Assembly: GCA_910579105.1 (NCBI GenBank)
Contig: CAJTRT010000047.1
Span: forward strand, 1-15,919
DNA from: an uncultured Muribaculaceae bacterium
GTDB lineage: Bacteria; Bacteroidota; Bacteroidia; Bacteroidales; Muribaculaceae
Length of the DNA stretch: 15,919 nt
Direction: 5' to 3'
Below are positions 1 through 7,063 of the stretch, one piece after another. Both the position numbers and the translations under genes were made by a program. The notes under the pieces are model-generated. The model was not told the origin of the DNA. It saw only the letters and a program-made list of their open reading frames with translations, and made no database searches. How positions within the stretch are numbered: position 1 is the stretch's first letter; the number at the start of each line of letters is the position of its first letter.

Positions 1-15
1 GGAATCAGTCCTAAT

Positions 16-33
16 TTTTTGAGACCTCAAAAA
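16..33. repeat. AT-rich inverted repeat near the left edge
   Basis: TTTTTGAG (16-23) and CTCAAAAA (26-33) are perfect reverse complements separated by two bases, and GTTTTA follows. As RNA this would be a 7-bp stem with a GACC loop. It could be the terminator of a gene that ends before the window, or a protein-binding palindrome. The window starts too close to decide. Confidence 0.4.
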
Positions 34-63
34 GTTTTATCGGACAGCAATATTAACTTATGC

Positions 64-113
64 CTGATGTGACTCCCGGTTTCTGAATCCTAATTGCTCT
101 TTCCCCACATCAG
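64..113. repeat. 8-bp inverted repeat upstream of the envelope operon
   Basis: CTGATGTG (64-71) and CACATCAG (106-113) are perfect reverse complements flanking 34 bp, and the right arm ends 14 bp before the first start codon. I see no TAnnTTTG promoter box on either strand between 1 and 127, so the operon promoter either lies outside the window or is of another class. The repeat might be a regulator site or a weak RNA stem. It is much shorter than the arms of known Bacteroides invertible promoters, so inversion is unlikely. Confidence 0.35.
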
Positions 114-127
114 TTATCAATAGGTAT

Positions 128-691
128 ATGCTTAAATTATCGAAATTAGGTGCTATCTGCGTGTTCGCGTCGACGGCTTTTTCAGGTGTGCAGGATGCCG
201 GAGCGCAGCGAATCGCGATAAAGACCAACGCTCTGGACTGGGCGATGCTGTCGCCGAATATAGGCGTGGAAGCCAGGCTCAGCCGCCGCGTGTCGTTGCA
301 GCTGGCAGTCGCTGGTAATCCGTTTAATTTCAGCGTGGCAGGCTTCAACTGGAAGAATTACCGGGTGGAGCCGGAACTCAGATACTGGTTCAACCGTCCG
401 ATGGCGCGCCACTTCATTGCCCTGTCGGCAACTGCCGCGGGTTACCATCTGCGCCATGCCGACCACCATCTGCAAGGCGACGCCGTCGGTGCCGGAATTT
501 CCTACGGCTACGCCCTGGTGCTTGGCAGCCATTGGAATATGGAGGTTGAGGCCGGTGTCGGAATAGCGCATTTCAGCGCGTATGACTTTTATGGCGATAA
601 ATGGAAAAACAACCTTGGAGAGAAGAACTTCAAAAAGTTCCTCCCGGTGCCTATACGCCTGGGTCTGTCATTCTCATATATATTTAAGTAG
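128..691 (+). CDS. DUF3575-type exported outer-membrane protein
   Basis: This 187-residue protein begins with a probable signal peptide (residues 1 to about 26, ending GAQ). The mature part opens with the family-like stretch IAIKTNALDW, followed by NIGVE (44-48) and EPELRYWF (81-88), and it ends in alternating beta strands closing with SFSYIFK. These motifs fit DUF3575, a family of small beta-rich proteins found in Bacteroidales fimbrial and other surface-protein operons. The molecular role of the family is not known to me. A small outer-membrane barrel is an inference from the strand pattern and aromatic C terminus. The ATG at 128 has AGG just upstream and puts the signal peptide at the N terminus. 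The next gene follows after 11 bp, so the two are probably one transcript. The family call is fairly firm; the function is open. Confidence 0.8.
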   Translation: MLKLSKLGAICVFASTAFSGVQDAGAQRIAIKTNALDWAMLSPNIGVEARLSRRVSLQLAVAGNPFNFSVAGFNWKNYRVEPELRYWFNRPMARHFIALSATAAGYHLRHADHHLQGDAVGAGISYGYALVLGSHWNMEVEAGVGIAHFSAYDFYGDKWKNNLGEKNFKKFLPVPIRLGLSFSYIFK

Positions 692-702
692 CGGCAAATC
701 CT

Positions 703-2775
703 ATGTTGATCAATAAGACAAGTTGTACAGCGTTTAAAAGCCTGATGGCGGCAACGGTGTTGCTGTTGTGCCCGGTGACGGCCGCGGGGCGCGTTATCAA
801 TGTGCGCGGCAGTGTGGTTAGTGCCGGCAACAACGAGCCTTTGCAGGGGGTCACTATCCGTGACGCGCAAACCGAGCGCCTTATAGGCACTACGAATATC
901 GAAGGGAAGTTCACCGTGTCGATTGACGATGCAGGCACCCTGCTTTTTTCGATCATGGGAAGCGAGGATCTCGCCGAACCTGTTGGCGGCCGCATGGCGC
1001 TCGACGTAAAGATGCTGCCGAAAGCGCGGGAGCTCGACGAAGTGGTCGTGACTGCCAAAAGCAATTCCAACGTGATGACGATCGATCCCGCCGAGCTGGA
1101 TGTAGTGGGCAATTACATCCATCTGAAAAAGAGGGTGAAGATTCCGCACCGGCTTTTCTCGTCTAATTCCCGCATGATCATCCAGCCGACGATATACAAC
1201 GTGACCCGCAGGCATCTGTCATATCTTAAACCGGTTGTTTTCGACGGACATAGATACGCCATAACCCAGACCCGCATGCTTGACTGGGATCCCTCGCTTG
1301 ACCCTCTGACGCCCTACCGCGAGGTAAAACGCACGGGGCGTCGCACCGACGACTATGTCACCATACAGGATTCGCTGTATGTCGACAACCCTAAGGAGGA
1401 CTTTATGTGCGTGGTCATGACTTCGCTTGAAAACTACAACCGGGTGGTGTATGCCGACACGTTCATGATCGCGCGCGGCTCGGTCAACCCGCTGCGCTTC
1501 CTCTCTTACGACCTCCGGGGCTATAACCTGACCGACGAGCAGTATCTGCCGCAGCCCGAGGTGTTCCTCCGCGACAGCAAAGGCGACATAAACCTCGTTT
1601 TCGAGGTCGGCAGCTCGAAACTCGACCTGTCCATGGGGAATAACGCCTCGGAAATCGAGAAAATGGCCGGTGAGTTCCGCGTCATAGAGAACGACCCCGA
1701 CATGACCCTCAAAAGTTTCTCTATTTCAGGCACGGCCTCTCCCGAGGGCAACTACGGGCGTAACCTCGAGCTTGCCAATGCCCGTATGGAGGCTGCCATG
1801 GAGGCCGTCATGGGCGCGGTCCCCGCAAGTCTGCGGCGCGGGGCCGCGATTTCGTCAGAGGCCGCTGTCGCCTCGTGGCGCGATGTCGAGGAGATGCTGC
1901 GGCGCGACGGGCGCGACAGGGAGGCCGACGCCGTAAGGAAGGTTGTCGACGCTTATCCCGCGTCGCCCGACATGCAGTCCGCGAGGATGCGTCGCCTGCC
2001 GTTCTACAAGACGCTGCTTGTCGAGGACTATCTGCCACGGCTACGCAAGGTCAGCTACGAAATGGTCTACTCCCGCTACCGGCCGCTGACCGACGAGGAG
2101 ATCGCGGCGTTGTACGCGAAAGACCGGCGCTCTCTTTCGAAATACAATTTCTGGCGGTATTACCAGAGCAGGACTGACGACCGCGACCGCGAGGCGGTTC
2201 TGCGGGAGGCGCTTGGCGCGCATCCCGATTTCCTTGCCGCCGCCACCGACCTCTCGGCACTGCTGATCAACCGCGGGGAGGCCGACGGAAGTGTGCTGGA
2301 ACCATTTTTTGCCGATGACGCGAAAGCCACCAGGCTCCCGGACGCGTCCGTGTACGATATGGCGGTGGCCGCCATGGCCGAATCGCGTTACACGCGGGCT
2401 GACTCCCTGATGGAGCGGCTGCCCGACACGGAGGAGTTCCACAAGGGAAAAGTGTACAGCGCGGCCATGTGCGGCCGATATGCCGAGGTGGTACGGGAGA
2501 TTTCAGAGGACTCGCCTCTCAACGAGGTGCTCCTGCTGCTGGCTATGAAGGATAACGCGACCGCCAGCGAGCGCGCCGCCAGGCTCGGGGATTCGGCGGT
2601 CGAGGAATATGTGAAAGCGATAGCCGCCAACCGCATGGATATGTATGTTGAGGCTTTGGTACATCTCGAAAACGCCCTGCGTCTCGACCCGTCGCTGCGC
2701 GATGTCGCGAGGGTCGACGGCGATGTGACCGACCTGCTCCAGGATATCGAGGCCTCGGCAGGTGCGAATGAGTGA
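703..2775 (+). CDS. OmpA-like protein with carboxypeptidase-regulatory-like N-terminal domain and helical tail
   Basis: This 690-residue exported protein has a signal peptide at about 1-28 (hydrophobic AATVLLLCPVTAA). Residues about 32-119 form a carboxypeptidase-regulatory-like beta-sandwich: VRGSVV, PLQGVTI, a TTNIEGKFTV strand, and the closing LDEVVVTA normally seen ahead of the plug in SusC-type TonB receptors. No receptor barrel follows. Residues about 295-370 look OmpA-like (NLVFEVGSSKL, ISGTASPEGNYGRN, LANARM). The usual peptidoglycan-binding GHTD segment is replaced by the TASPEG form found in Bacteroidetes fimbrial OmpA-like proteins; the Arg of the LSxxRA element is kept as LANARM. 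Residues about 480-685 are helical and TPR-like (for example ALVHLENALRLDPS). The gene sits 11 bp after the DUF3575 gene. An outer-membrane or periplasmic assembly or scaffold role is an inference. Confidence 0.75.
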   Translation: MLINKTSCTAFKSLMAATVLLLCPVTAAGRVINVRGSVVSAGNNEPLQGVTIRDAQTERLIGTTNIEGKFTVSIDDAGTLLFSIMGSEDLAEPVGGRMALDVKMLPKARELDEVVVTAKSNSNVMTIDPAELDVVGNYIHLKKRVKIPHRLFSSNSRMIIQPTIYNVTRRHLSYLKPVVFDGHRYAITQTRMLDWDPSLDPLTPYREVKRTGRRTDDYVTIQDSLYVDNPKEDFMCVVMTSLENYNRVVYADTFMIARGSVNPLRFLSYDLRGYNLTDEQYLPQPEVFLRDSKGDINLVFEVGSSKLDLSMGNNASEIEKMAGEFRVIENDPDMTLKSFSISGTASPEGNYGRNLELANARMEAAMEAVMGAVPASLRRGAAISSEAAVASWRDVEEMLRRDGRDREADAVRKVVDAYPASPDMQSARMRRLPFYKTLLVEDYLPRLRKVSYEMVYSRYRPLTDEEIAALYAKDRRSLSKYNFWRYYQSRTDDRDREAVLREALGAHPDFLAAATDLSALLINRGEADGSVLEPFFADDAKATRLPDASVYDMAVAAMAESRYTRADSLMERLPDTEEFHKGKVYSAAMCGRYAEVVREISEDSPLNEVLLLLAMKDNATASERAARLGDSAVEEYVKAIAANRMDMYVEALVHLENALRLDPSLRDVARVDGDVTDLLQDIEASAGANE

Positions 2776-2806
2776 TATGATTTTGACCAACCTATTAAAG
2801 GGCAGA

Positions 2807-5080
2807 ATGATGAAAAGACAGCCGCTTAACCGCGTTATCTCAATAGTACTCCTGATGGTGTCGGCCTTATGCGCGCCCCGTGTGCGGGCAAAGATGCCGT
2901 TCGCGCTCAACGACACGGCGCGTACGGGCATGAACGGTCTCGACTATGTTTTGCAGCGCCCGCTGGGGAATCCGGTATTCGGACACAAGCGCTTCGGCGA
3001 CCACCTTTTCCTCAGCGGGGGTGCCGGCGCGTCGGTCATGGGGCTCCATTCCAACCCGGGAGCTGATCTCGAGCTTTCGGTCGGCGACTGGATTTCCCCG
3101 GTCCACGGCTGGCGCGTATCGCTCGCCGGGGGCCTGAACTCGGTGAACAAGGGTAGCGAGCACTCCTATTTCGGTTCCATCTCGGCCGATTACCTTATGA
3201 GTTTCACCACGTTGCTGAGGGGCTATGATCCCGACAGGATATTCGACCTCGCGGGAGCGGTCGGGGCGGAATACCGTCGCGTGCGCCGCACTGGCGTCTG
3301 GGGCAATGTTGGCGGCGTGCGAGCCGCTCTCCAGGCCCGTTTCCAGGTGAGCCCTTCGCTCTACCTGTATGTCGAGCCCCGTTTGTCGATGCTTGCCGGC
3401 TCGTATTTCGGAGGTGGCGACGATTTCCGCCGCCTGCGTCCCGAGCTGAGCTTCCATGTAGGGCTCGGCTACCGGCTGCTGCGCGGTGCCGCCAGGCGGG
3501 CCGGCGCGTCGGACTTCCTGAATGTCGACGACAGCAACCTTTTCGCCGGAGGTGCCGCTGGAGCGGCTACTTTCGCCAGAGGGTTCAGCCGCGATAAGAT
3601 CGGGCCCGCCGCGTCGTTCTATGTGGGCAAATGGTTCTCGGCTGTCTCCGCCCTGAGGCTGAAAGGGGAGCTGGCCCGTTACGGGCTCAACGGCAAGCCG
3701 GCCCGGAGATACGTCGCCACCGCGTCGCTCGACTATGTGTGGAACATAAGTTCGGCCTTCGGAGGCTATCGTCCCGACGAGGTGTTCGGCCTCAACCTCA
3801 ACCTCGGCGTGGCGGCGGCTTACGGCGACAACGCGAAGGGAAAGATCTACCCGGGACTGGAAGGGGGGATAACCGCCTCGTTCAGCCTGTCGCCTAACTG
3901 GAGCCTGTTTGTCGAGCCGCAGGTGCGGGTGTTCACGCCGGGCTTCAGCCGCGACGTGGCTGGCCGCTGGGGCGGGGTCGCTCCGACAGCCTCAATCATG
4001 GCCGGGCTGAACTACACGGTCGGAGACTTCGCCCGGCGGTTCCCGCGGAGCTACGAGGACTATGGGAAGTCGAAGCGTTACTTCCTCTCGTTCTCGGCGG
4101 GCGCCGGTAGGAGGTACCGCGGCGATTACGGCAACGGCCTGGCGCTCGCGGTGGGCTTCGGCAAACGGTTCACCCCGGTTTCCTCCTGGCGCGTGACAGC
4201 CGACGGCGAGGCTTTCCGCCGTTCTCCGGGCTATATCTCTCTGGCGCTTTCTGCCGACTATATATGCAGCATATCGACTTCCATGGCGGGATTTAACGAT
4301 GACCGGGTTTTCGATCTCTCGGGAGTGATAGGCGTGCTGGGCGGAGCTGCCAACTATGTGGACCCCCTGAAGCCTGTGTTCGGAGGCAGGGTGGGGCTTC
4401 TCGGCGCTTTCCGCCTGTCCGACGCGCTGTCGCTCAACGTCGAGCCTCAGGTGCTCGCCTTGAAGACAACCGGGGCCGGAGCTACCGGATGGCTCCCGGA
4501 GTTCCGCGTCATGCTCGGGCTTAGCTACCGCCTCGGCCGCGGGACTTCGTTCGGGAAAGACGCCCTCGACAAGTCTCCCATGGAGGGACGCAGGAACTTC
4601 GTCTCCCTGTCGGGCGGCCCGTCTGTCACGAGTTCCGTAGTGCTTTCCGACTCGCGCGTGGTCAACGGCGCTCTGAGCGCCGTCGTGGGGCGCTGGTTCA
4701 CCCCGGTGTCAGGTCTGCGGGTTGGGATGGATTATGACCACCTTCCCGCGTCAGCCCAGACCCCGAAGCTGAATATGGGCACCGCGCACGTCGACTACCT
4801 CCTCAACGTCACGTCGCTAATCACCCGCGATTCCGGGCGCCGGTTCCATGTCATAGGGCTTGTCGGAGGCGGTGTCGGGTTCAGCGACGCGGAGAGCTCC
4901 AGGGCCGGGCTGATGGCCGAGGCCGGATTGCAGTTCCGCTACAACCTGCCGAAGGATATCGATGTCCACATAGAACCTGTCGCCGGTGTGTGGTCCGGCC
5001 GCGCTCTTCCAGGATATGCCGCCCATAAAAACCTGGTCGGCATAGGCAGGGTGATGCTGGGGGCGAGCTACCGGTTCTGA
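2807..5080 (+). CDS. Outer-membrane protein with four divergent beta-barrel-like repeats
   Basis: From the ATG at 2807 this is a 757-residue protein with a typical signal peptide (MMKRQ, hydrophobic ISIVLLMVSALC, then VRA). The mature part is four copies of one unit of about 155-165 residues, rich in alternating beta strands. Each copy carries: a VGDWISPV / VGKWFSAV / FGKRFTPV / VGRWFTPV strand pair; an xxDYxxxxxS segment followed in three copies by a Y/F-R/N-x-D-x-V/I-F turn; a VEP or IEP strand; and a closing GLGYRL / GLNYTV / GLSYRL / GASYRF strand. The last copy ends in Phe, typical of outer-membrane barrels. I do not recognise a named family. In-frame alternatives at 2762 (GTG), 2768 and 2777 (ATG) overlap or abut the preceding stop codon but add a long N-region before the signal peptide; 2810 is equally possible. 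It is probably the last gene of the operon. Confidence 0.75.
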   Translation: MMKRQPLNRVISIVLLMVSALCAPRVRAKMPFALNDTARTGMNGLDYVLQRPLGNPVFGHKRFGDHLFLSGGAGASVMGLHSNPGADLELSVGDWISPVHGWRVSLAGGLNSVNKGSEHSYFGSISADYLMSFTTLLRGYDPDRIFDLAGAVGAEYRRVRRTGVWGNVGGVRAALQARFQVSPSLYLYVEPRLSMLAGSYFGGGDDFRRLRPELSFHVGLGYRLLRGAARRAGASDFLNVDDSNLFAGGAAGAATFARGFSRDKIGPAASFYVGKWFSAVSALRLKGELARYGLNGKPARRYVATASLDYVWNISSAFGGYRPDEVFGLNLNLGVAAAYGDNAKGKIYPGLEGGITASFSLSPNWSLFVEPQVRVFTPGFSRDVAGRWGGVAPTASIMAGLNYTVGDFARRFPRSYEDYGKSKRYFLSFSAGAGRRYRGDYGNGLALAVGFGKRFTPVSSWRVTADGEAFRRSPGYISLALSADYICSISTSMAGFNDDRVFDLSGVIGVLGGAANYVDPLKPVFGGRVGLLGAFRLSDALSLNVEPQVLALKTTGAGATGWLPEFRVMLGLSYRLGRGTSFGKDALDKSPMEGRRNFVSLSGGPSVTSSVVLSDSRVVNGALSAVVGRWFTPVSGLRVGMDYDHLPASAQTPKLNMGTAHVDYLLNVTSLITRDSGRRFHVIGLVGGGVGFSDAESSRAGLMAEAGLQFRYNLPKDIDVHIEPVAGVWSGRALPGYAAHKNLVGIGRVMLGASYRF
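2999..5077 (+). repeat. Four tandem protein-level repeats encoding barrel-like units
   Basis: The units map to about 2999-3481, 3533-4024, 4079-4537 and 4595-5077, with short linkers of about 17-19 codons between them. The linkers are rich in Arg, Gly, Ser and Lys (for example GAARRAGAS and RGTSFGKDALDKSPM). Similarity is visible in the protein but not obvious in the DNA, so the duplications are old. The spacing of the conserved KWFxPV, DYxxxxS, VEP and GLxYRL elements is kept in every unit. Confidence 0.75.
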
Positions 5081-5097
5081 ACCGCGGCGCCCGGGGT

Positions 5098-5121
5098 GCC
5101 GGTGTCGTTCCGGCGGTTTTT
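5098..5121 (+). terminator. Probable intrinsic terminator of the envelope operon
   Basis: GCCGG (5098-5102) pairs with CCGGC (5110-5114) around a 7-base loop, and a run of five T (5117-5121) follows two bases later. It lies 17 bp after the stop codon of the four-repeat gene and just before the recJ promoter. The stem is short, so efficiency is uncertain. Confidence 0.5.
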
Positions 5122-5126
5122 AACGT

Positions 5127-5157
5127 TTTGCGGTACGCGTTTTTTTTCGTATATTTG
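5127..5157 (+). promoter_or_regulatory. Bacteroidetes housekeeping promoter for the recJ-recQ transcript
   Basis: TTTG (5127-5130) and TATATTTG (5150-5157) are 19 bp apart and fit the Bacteroidetes sigma-ABfr pattern TTTG, N19-21, TAnnTTTG exactly. Transcription should start near 5163-5166, leaving a leader of about 170 nt before the recJ start codon at 5336. Confidence 0.75.
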
Positions 5158-5163
5158 CACTCA

Positions 5164-5335
5164 TACCGCAGAATGTAGCGGCGGGTTCGTCCGTCTCTCT
5201 CCAAGCCAAGCACGGAAACCTTTGTCGCTCAACGTGTAATCTGCGCCCTCCCGGCCGGGTCTCCGACCCGGGCGCTCTCTCCCTGCCGGCCGCGCCGCGG
5301 CCGTGCCGCCCTCCGCAATAAAAAAAACGACATAA
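5164..5335 (+). other. GC-rich structured leader upstream of recJ, possible small RNA
   Basis: Between the promoter and recJ there is no convincing reading frame but there are several hairpins. The strongest is at 5243-5275: GCGCCC (5243-5248) pairs with GGGCGC (5270-5275), enclosing GGGTC (5257-5261) against GACCC (5265-5269). An alternative inner pairing is CCGGGTC (5255-5261) with GACCCGG. A second hairpin pairs CGGCCG (5287-5292) with CGGCCG (5298-5303). A weaker one pairs TCCGT (5190-5194) with ACGGA (5212-5216). An A-rich stretch (5318-5327) just before the start codon is typical of Bacteroidetes initiation regions. It could be a regulatory leader, or a separate small RNA of the 6S size class that reads into recJ. 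No known Rfam motif is recognised. Confidence 0.4.
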
Positions 5336-7063
5336 ATGACAGGTAAATGGAATTATTTACCCCTAACACCCGAAGAGCAAAAATACGAGGCAGCCTTGGC
5401 AAAAAGATACGCCGGCTGTCCTCCCATCAGCGAGCTGCTGGTCCGTCGCGGGATTTCCTCCGTGGAAGAAGCTGAGCAATTCTTCCACCCCTCTCTGAGG
5501 AATCTTCACGACCCGTTCCTAATGCCCGGCATGGATAAAGCTGTTCAAAGGCTTAACAAGGCCATGGGGTCAAAGGAGAAAATCATGGTATACGGCGACT
5601 ACGACGTCGACGGCACGACCGCCGTGGCGTTAGTCTACAAATACCTTAGTAATTTTTACTCCAACATCGACTACTTCATACCCACCCGCTACGAGGAGGG
5701 GTATGGCATTTCGTCGGAAACCATCGACGAGTTCGCCTCGCGGGGGGTGAAGCTCGTTATTATCCTTGATTGCGGAATCAAGGCGAACGAGGAGGTCGCC
5801 CACGCCAGGGAGCACGGCATCGACTTCATTATCTGCGACCACCACGTGCCTGACGCCGAGCTGCCGCAGGCAGCCGCGATCCTGAACCCGAAAATGCCGG
5901 GGAGCACATACCCTTTCGAGCATCTGTCGGGGTGCGGCGTGGGCTACAAGCTGATGCAGGCGTTCTCCCTGAGCAACGGCATTCCGCAGAACGACCTGGA
6001 GGGGATGCTCGACCTCGTGGCGGTATCAGTGGCGGCCGACATCGTGCCTATGACCGGTGAGAACCGCGTCATGACATATTTCGGCTTGCGGCGCCTGAAC
6101 TCAAACCCGAACCTCGGGCTGCGGGCCATCGCCCGTATCTGCGGCCTTGGCGGCAAGGAAATCTCTATTTCCGACGTGATTTTCAAAATCGGGCCCCGCA
6201 TAAACGCCTCGGGGCGCATGCAGAGCGGCCGCGAGGCGGTAGAGCTGCTTGTTTCCCGCGACTTCAACGACGCGTTGCGCCGCGCCCGGAACATCGACCA
6301 GTACAACAAGGACCGCAAGGAACTCGACAAGCGCATAACCGAGGAGGCGAACGCCATCCTGGCGGAGCACCCCGACAAGGTGGCGGGAAAGAAGTCCATA
6401 GTGATTTTCAACAAGGACTGGCACAAGGGGATCATCGGAATCGTGGCCTCCCGCATCACGGAGCTTTACTACAAGCCAGCCGTGGTGCTCACGCTTTCCA
6501 ACGGTCTCGCGACCGGCTCGTCCCGCTCGGTCCAGGGATTCGACATATACAAGGCTGTCGAATCGGCCCGCGACCTGCTCGAGACTTTCGGCGGCCACCC
6601 TTACGCCGTCGGGCTGTCGTTACGCGAGGAGAACATTCCCGAGTTCCGCCGCCGCTTCGAGCAATATGTCTCGGCCAACATCCTTCCCTCCCAGCTCAAT
6701 CCGAGTTACGAGATCGACGCCAATCTCAGTTTCGGCGAGATCACTCCCGAGTTCATCGCGATGCTGCGCAGGCTGCAGCCTTTCGGCCCTAAGAACCCGC
6801 GCCCGGTGTTCCGTTCGCGCGGCGTGGCCGATTTCGGCACGAGCAAGCTCGTGGGGCGCCAGATGGAGCACATCAAGCTCGAGCTGGTCGACGACACCTG
6901 CGGCAAGGTTTTCAACGGCATCGCCTTCAACATGGCAGAGCTTTATGACGGGATTCACGCCGGCCGCAAGTTCGACGTGTGCTATACGATAGAGGATAAC
7001 AAGCACAAGGGCGCTTCCGGCGCCATACAGCTGCAAGTCAAGGAAATCGTGTTTTGCGACTGA
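5336..7063 (+). CDS. recJ: Single-stranded-DNA-specific 5'-3' exonuclease RecJ
   Basis: RecJ degrades ssDNA 5' to 3' in recombination and repair and in mismatch and base-excision repair; it uses two metal ions held by DHH-family motifs. All are visible in this 575-residue protein: DYDVDG (88-93), the LDCG segment (144-147), the DHH triad in CDHH (167-170), GPRINASGRM (286-295), then the DHHA1 domain with WHKGIIGIVASR (362-373) and GGHPYAVGL (419-427). The C terminus (about 460-575) is the OB-like DNA-binding domain (LQPFGPKNPRPVF, KLVGRQMEHIKL). Length is normal for Bacteroidetes RecJ. The GGH loop reads PYAVGL where AxAAGL is commoner, a small variation. It has its own promoter and a long structured leader, and recQ overlaps its stop codon. 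Identification is firm. Confidence 0.97.
   Translation: MTGKWNYLPLTPEEQKYEAALAKRYAGCPPISELLVRRGISSVEEAEQFFHPSLRNLHDPFLMPGMDKAVQRLNKAMGSKEKIMVYGDYDVDGTTAVALVYKYLSNFYSNIDYFIPTRYEEGYGISSETIDEFASRGVKLVIILDCGIKANEEVAHAREHGIDFIICDHHVPDAELPQAAAILNPKMPGSTYPFEHLSGCGVGYKLMQAFSLSNGIPQNDLEGMLDLVAVSVAADIVPMTGENRVMTYFGLRRLNSNPNLGLRAIARICGLGGKEISISDVIFKIGPRINASGRMQSGREAVELLVSRDFNDALRRARNIDQYNKDRKELDKRITEEANAILAEHPDKVAGKKSIVIFNKDWHKGIIGIVASRITELYYKPAVVLTLSNGLATGSSRSVQGFDIYKAVESARDLLETFGGHPYAVGLSLREENIPEFRRRFEQYVSANILPSQLNPSYEIDANLSFGEITPEFIAMLRRLQPFGPKNPRPVFRSRGVADFGTSKLVGRQMEHIKLELVDDTCGKVFNGIAFNMAELYDGIHAGRKFDVCYTIEDNKHKGASGAIQLQVKEIVFCD

Noticed and set aside
72..105. Invertible promoter between the inverted repeat arms
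   Set aside because: The arms are only 8 bp, the enclosed 34 bp lacks a recognisable promoter in either orientation, and no recombinase gene is nearby. Kept only as a weak regulatory candidate.
2762..2806. Upstream GTG or ATG starts for the four-repeat protein
   Set aside because: They would add up to 15 residues before the signal peptide. The ATG at 2807 gives a normal signal sequence, although coupling from 2768 cannot be excluded.
5164..5310. 6S RNA upstream of recJ
   Set aside because: Size and promoter are compatible, but I could not draw the long central-bubble hairpin that defines 6S RNA, so no ncRNA gene is called.
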